This document shows positions 59,272-64,000 of a DNA stretch of 64,000 nt, one piece after another. The stretch is from Nocardioides marmotae (lineage in GTDB: Bacteria; Actinomycetota; Actinomycetes; Propionibacteriales; Nocardioidaceae), in assembly GCF_013177455.1 (NCBI RefSeq), contig NZ_CP053660.1:806001-870000 (forward strand), written 5' to 3'. Numbering within the stretch: position 1 is the stretch's first letter; each line of letters opens with the position of its first letter. Made by a program: the position numbers and the translations under genes. Under the pieces are notes generated by a model, which was given only the letters and a program-made list of their open reading frames with translations, ran no database searches and was not told the DNA's origin.

Positions 59272-59306
59272 CCGGCTCCTGACGGGGTCCTGGCCGGCGG
59301 ACCTGG

Positions 59307-60440
59307 CTAGCGCCCGAGGCCGTCACGCAGCTCGGTGACGACGGAGTCCACGACCGCGACGAGGTCCCCCGAGGACTCCTCGGCGACCGCGCGCTGGCGC
59401 TGGTAGGAGGCGCCGCGGCGCGGGATGTCGGCCACGGAGGCCAGCTCGGCGGCGCAGCCGAGCCGCTCGGCGGTCGGCTCGAGCCGGACCAGCAGGTCGG
59501 CGAGGTCGTCGGTGACCAGCCGCTCGTCCCCCTCGGCGTCGAGGATCACGATCGCGTCGAGGCCGTAGCGGGCGGCGCGCCACTTGTTCTCCTGCACGTG
59601 CCAGGGCGGCATCGTCGGCAGCCGCTCCCCGGCCGCGGCGCGGGTGTCGAGGTCGACCACCAGGCAGTGGCACAGGGCGACGATCGCGGCGAGGTCGTCG
59701 AAGGAGGAGATGCCGTCGCAGACCCGGTTCTCCAGCGTGCCCAGGTGGGCAGCGGGCCGCACGTCCCACCGGATCTCGCTGAGGTCGTCGATCACGCCGG
59801 TGCGCAGCTGGTCGGAGGCGAAGGACTCGAACTCCGCCCAGGTCTGGAACTGGAACGGCAGTCCGGCGGTGGGGAGCTGCTGGAACATCAAGGCGCGGTT
59901 CGAGGCGTACCCGGTGTCCACCCCCGCCCAGATCGGCGAGGACGCCGAGAGCGCCTGCAGGTGCGGGTAGTGGTTGAGCAGCGAGGACAGCACCGGCATC
60001 ACCCGGCTCTGCTCGGGCAGCCCGACGTGGACGTGCACGCCCCAGATGAGCATCTGCCGCCCCCACCACTGGGTGCGGTTGATCAGCTCCTCGTAGCGGT
60101 GGCCCTCGGTCAGCTGCTGCGCGGTCCACGACGCGAACGGGTGCGTCCCGCCGCCGTACAGGTCGACGCCGAGCTCGTCGGCGACCGGCACCACGACCTC
60201 GAGGGCGCGACGCAGCTCCTCGACGGCCTCGCCGACGGTGTGGCAGACGCCGGTGACGACCTCGATGGTGTTGCGCAGCAGCTCCTTGTGCAGCTGGCCG
60301 GGGTCGGGCAGCCGGGCCTGGGCGGCCCCCAGGAGCTCCGAGGCGGCGTTGGCCAGGTCGCGGGAGCCGCGGTCGACCAGCGCGAGCTCCCACTCGACGC
60401 CGAGCGTGGGCTCGGCCGAGGGCTTGAAGTCGATCCGCAC
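59307..60440 (-). CDS. YbdK-type carboxylate-amine ligase
   Basis: 377 residues, gamma-glutamyl ligase fold. The start VRIDFKPSAEPTLGVEWELA is the family N-terminus and sets GTG 60440, six codons after an in-frame ATG. Further segments are LGVDLYGGGTHPFASWTAQQ, QMLIWGVHVHVGLPE, YASNRALMFQQLPTAGLPFQ and HLGTLENRVCDGISSFDDLA. These enzymes form amide bonds with glutamate-like acids; E. coli YbdK has weak gamma-glutamylcysteine ligase activity. Which amine is used here is unknown. Confidence 0.9.
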   Translation of the reverse strand: MRIDFKPSAEPTLGVEWELALVDRGSRDLANAASELLGAAQARLPDPGQLHKELLRNTIEVVTGVCHTVGEAVEELRRALEVVVPVADELGVDLYGGGTHPFASWTAQQLTEGHRYEELINRTQWWGRQMLIWGVHVHVGLPEQSRVMPVLSSLLNHYPHLQALSASSPIWAGVDTGYASNRALMFQQLPTAGLPFQFQTWAEFESFASDQLRTGVIDDLSEIRWDVRPAAHLGTLENRVCDGISSFDDLAAIVALCHCLVVDLDTRAAAGERLPTMPPWHVQENKWRAARYGLDAIVILDAEGDERLVTDDLADLLVRLEPTAERLGCAAELASVADIPRRGASYQRQRAVAEESSGDLVAVVDSVVTELRDGLGR

Positions 60441-60509
60441 GGCCCCAGCGAAGCACATCCGGGGGATCCGGCCGCGTCCGCGGTCCGGGCCGGGTCGGGC
60501 AGGGGCGGG

Positions 60510-61043
60510 CTAGAGCCGGGCGAGCCAGGCGCGGGCGCTGCCGTCGTACGGCGCCTGGCCGGCCTCGACGATCGCCCGGACCCGCGCGCAGGAGGCCACG
60601 GCGAGCTCGCACAGCTCCGGCGGGTAGCCCAGGGTCACCCGGTGCTCGGCGAACTCGTCCTCGTCGTCGACCCAGACCCGCCCGGTCAGCCCGCGCAGCA
60701 CGTCGAGGTCGAGGTCGACCGCGTGCAGCGTCGCGCCGTCCCACACCGGCGGGGTGGTGATGTCGACGTAGGCCTGGAGCGGCCCGCCCTCGCCGTGGAA
60801 GGTCGTGACCCACGCGCGCTCGGCGTCGGGGGCGGCCGCCGGGACCAGCACGACCTGGTCGGTGGGGGCGACGTAGGAGGCCCCCGGACGGGTCATCGAG
60901 GTGCCCGCGGGGAGGCCCAGCCAGTCGCCGTGGACGTCGGATCCGAGCGCCACCGCGGCGAAGGACCAGTGCGGCCGGTCGCGCCACTTGGCCATCCGGA
61001 CGAGGACCCGGGAGCCCGCCGGGGGAGCCGGGGAGGGGGACAT
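60510..61043 (-). CDS. DUF402 family protein
   Basis: 177 residues. VLVRMAKWRDRPHWSFAAVA followed by DWLGLPAGTSMTRPGASYVA begins the DUF402 fold, and DGATLHAVDLDLDVLRG with VWVDDEDEFAEHRVTLGYP is its metal-associated half. Related proteins include nucleoside di/triphosphate phosphatases. ATG 61043. It is divergent from ThrE with only 23 bp between the starts. Confidence 0.88.
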   Translation of the reverse strand: MSPSPAPPAGSRVLVRMAKWRDRPHWSFAAVALGSDVHGDWLGLPAGTSMTRPGASYVAPTDQVVLVPAAAPDAERAWVTTFHGEGGPLQAYVDITTPPVWDGATLHAVDLDLDVLRGLTGRVWVDDEDEFAEHRVTLGYPPELCELAVASCARVRAIVEAGQAPYDGSARAWLARL

Positions 61044-61049
61044 GCGCCC

Positions 61050-61059
61050 TGTCTAGCAT
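61050..61059. promoter_or_regulatory. overlapping divergent -10 boxes
   Basis: Plus-strand TAGCAT (61054-61059) lies seven bases before ThrE ATG 61067. Minus-strand TAGACA (complement of 61050-61055) lies six bases before ATG 61043. The two boxes share two bases, so both promoters cannot be occupied at once. Confidence 0.45.
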
Positions 61060-61066
61060 CGAAGGT

Positions 61067-62494
61067 ATGTCGGCGTCGGAAGTCTCCTCGGTCCGGACCC
61101 AGACCCAGACCCTCGATCTGTGCCTGCGCATCGGCGAGGTCCTCCTCGCCTCCGGTGCCGGTGCCGCCGACGTGACCGCGACGATGCAGGCGGTCGCGCG
61201 CTCCCTGGGCCTGCGCAGCGTCGACGTCGACATCACCTTCACCTCGATGTCGATGAGCTACCAGCCGGTCGCCGATGAGCCGGCGATCGTGCAGCTGCGC
61301 TACGTCAAGCACCGCACGATCGACTACGACCACCTCACCCGGGTCGACCACCTCGTCCGCTCGGTGCTGCGCCAGGACCTCGACCTCAGGGAGGCCCGCT
61401 CCGAGCTGGGGCGGATCACCTCCTCGGGCCACGACCGCCCGCGGTGGGCGATCACCATCGGCTGGGGTCTCATGTGCGGCGGCGTCGGCCTCCAGCTGGG
61501 CGGTGACCTGGCGGTCGTCCTCATCGCGCTGATCGCGGCGATGACCATCGACCGGCTCCAGCTGCGGATGTCGCGGCGTCGCTACCCGGCTTTCTACCAG
61601 CAGATCGCGGGCGGCGGGGTGGCGACGATGATCGCGCTGGCGGTCGCCGCGACGCCGCTGGCGCTCGACCCGTCGGTGGTCGTGACCGCGAACATCGTGA
61701 TGCTGCTGGCGGGGATCGGCTTCTTCGGCGCCCTCCAGGACGCCTTGACCGGGTTCTACATCACCGCGGGCGCCCGGCTCACCGAGGCGATCCTCGCGAC
61801 CGCCGGCATCATCGCCGGGGTCAGCGGCGGCATCAGCCTGGCCTACGCGTTCGGCGTCGAGGTGCCCCAGCTCGACCCCGGCAGCGGCAGCCTCACCGGC
61901 GTCGGCCTGACGATCCTCGGCTCGGCGATCGCGGCGGGCTCCTTCGCCTACGCCTCCTACGCCCCGCGGCGCAGCCTCGCGCCGATCGCCTTGGTGGCCG
62001 CGGTGGCGATGGGGATCACCCAGTCGGTGTCGGTGCCCGGCATCGGGCGGGCCTGGTCGGTGGCGCTCGCCGCGCTCTTCGTCGGCCTGGTCGGCTACAC
62101 CGTCGGTGGCCGGCTGCGCGTGCCGCCGCTGGTCGTGGTCGTCTCCGCGGTCGTGCCGATGCTCCCCGGCCTCTCGATCTACCGCGGGCTCACCCTGCTC
62201 GCCGAGGGCGGCGGCTCGACCAGCGCCGGGCTGCTGGCGATGGTCACGGCCGGCTCGGTCGCGATGGCGCTCTCGGCCGGCGTGATCCTCGGTGAGTACG
62301 TCGCCCAGCCGGTCAGGCGCGAGGCGGCCCGGCTCGAGAGCCGGCTGGCCGGCCCCCGGCTCGTCGGGCCGCTGCGCACCCGCCCCGACGGGTCGCAGCG
62401 CACCCGACCCCGCCGCAGCCGGCGCACCCGCCGCACCCGCCGCACCCGCCGCAGCAGGCGGGACCGGGCGCCGCACGCCGAGCACGACGCCTGA
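61067..62494 (+). CDS. threonine/serine exporter ThrE family protein
   Basis: 475 residues. The N-terminal cytoplasmic domain begins CLRIGEVLLASGAGAADVTATM and includes VDVDITFTSMSMSYQ. About ten membrane helices follow (WAITIGWGLMCGGVGLQLGG, ANIVMLLAGIGFFGALQDAL, FYITAGARLTEAILATAGII, and others), with VSAVVPMLPGLSIYRGL near the end. This matches corynebacterial ThrE, which exports threonine and serine. The C-terminal tail has a run of Arg-Arg-Thr triplets from a 9-bp repeat near 62420. Leaderless promoter likely. Confidence 0.92.
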   Translation: MSASEVSSVRTQTQTLDLCLRIGEVLLASGAGAADVTATMQAVARSLGLRSVDVDITFTSMSMSYQPVADEPAIVQLRYVKHRTIDYDHLTRVDHLVRSVLRQDLDLREARSELGRITSSGHDRPRWAITIGWGLMCGGVGLQLGGDLAVVLIALIAAMTIDRLQLRMSRRRYPAFYQQIAGGGVATMIALAVAATPLALDPSVVVTANIVMLLAGIGFFGALQDALTGFYITAGARLTEAILATAGIIAGVSGGISLAYAFGVEVPQLDPGSGSLTGVGLTILGSAIAAGSFAYASYAPRRSLAPIALVAAVAMGITQSVSVPGIGRAWSVALAALFVGLVGYTVGGRLRVPPLVVVVSAVVPMLPGLSIYRGLTLLAEGGGSTSAGLLAMVTAGSVAMALSAGVILGEYVAQPVRREAARLESRLAGPRLVGPLRTRPDGSQRTRPRRSRRTRRTRRTRRSRRDRAPHAEHDA

Positions 62495-62531
62495 TCCCGC
62501 CGGGCGGCTCCTCGGGTGGCTCGGCCGGGGG

Positions 62532-63374
62532 TCAGACGACGGTCGTCTTGGCCGGCATGACCTTCTTCGAGACCCGCGCGACGACGTTCTGGTAGCGCGC
62601 ACCGGCGAGCTTGCCGAACCAGTGCAGCGCGTGCGCGTCGCTGCCGACGAGCACGCGGGACTTGTCGGCCAGCACGCCGGCGACGATCACCTCGGCGGCC
62701 TTCTCCGGCGTGGTCTTGGCCAGCTTCTTGTCGAAGAACGACGCGGTGCTGGCCTGGTCCTCGCGGGAGGAGACCCGGGCGTTGCGGGCGATGGCGGTCT
62801 TGATGCCGCCGGGGTGGACGACGGTGACGCCCACCTGGTGGCCGCCGGCCAGCATCTCGATCCGCAGCGCCTCGGACATGCCGCGCACGGCGTACTTGGT
62901 CGCGTTGTAGATCGACTGGCCCGGCATCGAGACCAGGCCGAACAGCGAGGACAGGTTGACGACGTGGCCGTCCCCGGAGGCGATGAGGTGCGGCAGGAAT
63001 GCCTTGGTGCCGTGCAGCACGCCGAGGAAGTTGATGCCGATGATCCAGTCGATGTCGGGGTAGTCGAGGTCGACCAGGTCGCCGGCCAGGGCGACCCCGG
63101 CGTTGTTGACCACGACGTTGACCCGGCCGAACTGGTCGGCGACCGAGGCGGCGTACGCCGTCATCGCGTCGCGGTCGGCGACGTCGAGGCGGTCGGTGCG
63201 CAGCTCGCGGACCCCCGTGGCGCGGACGAGCGCGGCGGTCTCCGCCAGGCCGGTCTCGTCGACGTCGGAGAGCGCGAGCAGCGAGCCGCGGCGGGCGCAG
63301 TCCAGGGCGAGGGCGCGGCCGATGCCGGACCCGGCTCCGGTGATCACGACCACCTTGTTCTCGAGCGTCTTCAT
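62532..63374 (-). CDS. short-chain dehydrogenase/reductase
   Basis: 280 residues. VVVITGAGSGIGRALALDCA is the cofactor loop, DVDETGL suggests NAD preference, NNAGV follows, and NLSSLFGLVSMPGQSIYNAT plus KYAVR give the Ser-Tyr-Lys triad. HPGGIKTAIARNARV is typical of the SDRs that accompany flavin monooxygenases. ATG overlaps the stop of the monooxygenase gene (ATGA), so the two are coupled and probably act on the same substrate. Confidence 0.92.
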   Translation of the reverse strand: MKTLENKVVVITGAGSGIGRALALDCARRGSLLALSDVDETGLAETAALVRATGVRELRTDRLDVADRDAMTAYAASVADQFGRVNVVVNNAGVALAGDLVDLDYPDIDWIIGINFLGVLHGTKAFLPHLIASGDGHVVNLSSLFGLVSMPGQSIYNATKYAVRGMSEALRIEMLAGGHQVGVTVVHPGGIKTAIARNARVSSREDQASTASFFDKKLAKTTPEKAAEVIVAGVLADKSRVLVGSDAHALHWFGKLAGARYQNVVARVSKKVMPAKTTVV

Positions 63375-64000
63375 GCGGGCACGTCCTCCGTCTGCTGGTG
63401 GGTGGTGGGGGTGGCTGGGGTGCTGCTCGGGGGAGCGGGCTCGCCGCGCACGGCGTACGCGGCGGTGTCGAAGGCGCGCAGCGCGGCGCGGAAGCCGAAC
63501 GTGGTGCGCGGCCACAGGGTGGTGTTGCGGCCGTGCTCGTCGAGGTACCAGCTCGAGCAGCCGCCGCGCTGCCAGACGGTGCGCTTCATCCGCTGCTGGA
63601 GCCGGTCGTTCCAGCCCGCGGCGACGTCCTCGCGCGGCTCGACGGCGGCGTACCGGTTCAGGCGCATCGTGCGCAGCGCCTGGCGCAGGTACTGCACCTG
63701 CGACTCGATCATGAAGACCATCGAGGAGTGGCCCAGGCCGGTGTTGGGGCCGACGAGCAGGAAGAGGTTGGGGAACTCCGGCACGGTCGTGCCCTTGTAC
63801 GCCGCCATGCCCGACTCCCGCCAGCGGTCGGCGAGCGTGCGGCCGCGGCGGCCGACGACGTGCTCGGTGATCGGCAGCTCGGTGGTGTGGAAGCCGGTCG
63901 CCACGATGATCACGTCGACCTCGCGCTCGGTGCCGTCGGCGGTGACCACCGAGGTGGGCGTGACGCGCGCGATCCGGTCGGTCACCAGGTCGACGTTGTC
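63371..64000 (-). CDS. flavin-containing monooxygenase, C-terminal part
   Basis: The frame is open through the right edge, so the N-terminal FAD-binding half is missing. Visible are VIIVATGFHTTELPITEHVV (the ATG-x-x family motif), FPNLFLLVGPNTGLGHSSMV, MIESQVQYLRQALRTM and WYLDEHGRNTTLWPRTTFGF. These match the class of Baeyer-Villiger/MymA-like FMOs of actinobacteria. Coupled to an SDR gene by ATGA; the pair recalls the FMO and SDR of the mycobacterial mymA region, though synteny cannot be checked here. Confidence 0.9.
   Translation of the reverse strand, partial: DNVDLVTDRIARVTPTSVVTADGTEREVDVIIVATGFHTTELPITEHVVGRRGRTLADRWRESGMAAYKGTTVPEFPNLFLLVGPNTGLGHSSMVFMIESQVQYLRQALRTMRLNRYAAVEPREDVAAGWNDRLQQRMKRTVWQRGGCSSWYLDEHGRNTTLWPRTTFGFRAALRAFDTAAYAVRGEPAPPSSTPATPTTHQQTEDVPA

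Overview
The window looks like a chromosomal segment of a high-GC actinobacterium, most likely Nocardioides or a close relative in the Nocardioidaceae. This is inferred from the roughly 70% or higher GC, heavy GTG start use, leaderless TANNNT promoters, GlgM/GlgC glycogen genes, WS/DGAT, ThrE, paired acyl-CoA dehydrogenases and a DUF222/HNH gene beside a CGCTGCTCGACCAGCG repeat field. No ribosomal RNA, phage module or intact insertion sequence is visible.

Region by region: 1-3.8 kb holds an ADP-ribose-type cassette (ARPP-1 fragment, TY-Chap/YbjN-like protein, ADP-ribosylglycohydrolase fused to a Cys phosphatase, small Cys-rich protein). 4.1-12 kb holds an EcsC protein, a Rossmann protein, a large secreted amidase, an HhH-GPD protein, a membrane protein and an NlpC/P60 hydrolase behind a c-di-AMP (ydaO/yuaA) riboswitch. 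12.3-15.7 kb is a SWIM-SNF2 helicase.

15.9-30.6 kb is the centrepiece: a complete selenocysteine system and its client. It contains selA-selB, tRNA-Sec(UCA), selD and a formate dehydrogenase operon whose alpha subunit reads an in-frame UGA (Sec188). A GGUCU-loop SECIS hairpin starts 11 nt after that codon. Two secreted proteins, an F420/NADP-type reductase and a winged-helix/membrane protein pair lie between these parts.

30.7-40.7 kb carries a fatty acid desaturase, a 22-bp-periodic repeat array, a MOSC protein, a two-subunit acyl-CoA dehydrogenase, an aldo/keto reductase coupled to a lipoprotein rhodanese, an RlmC-like rRNA methyltransferase, a solo Mrr_N protein and gluconokinase. 40.8-42.7 kb is a frameshifted HNH gene and its repeat field. 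42.7-49.8 kb has a DksA-type zinc finger protein, a phosphoesterase and the divergent glgM/glgC pair. 49.8-64 kb has secreted hydrolases, a metzincin-like protease, an orphan DNA methyltransferase, a WS/DGAT, a FUSC transporter coupled to a DinB2-like polymerase with a non-aromatic steric gate, a YbdK-type ligase, ThrE, and an SDR plus flavin monooxygenase cut by the window edge.

The genes that clearly work together are the Sec module with FdhABC, glgM with glgC, the two acyl-CoA dehydrogenases, and probably the ARPP/ARG cassette. The most unusual sequence signals are the 22-bp array at 31958-32127, tandem duplications around stop codons at many genes, the inverted repeats before selD, and the Ile steric gate of the DinB protein.
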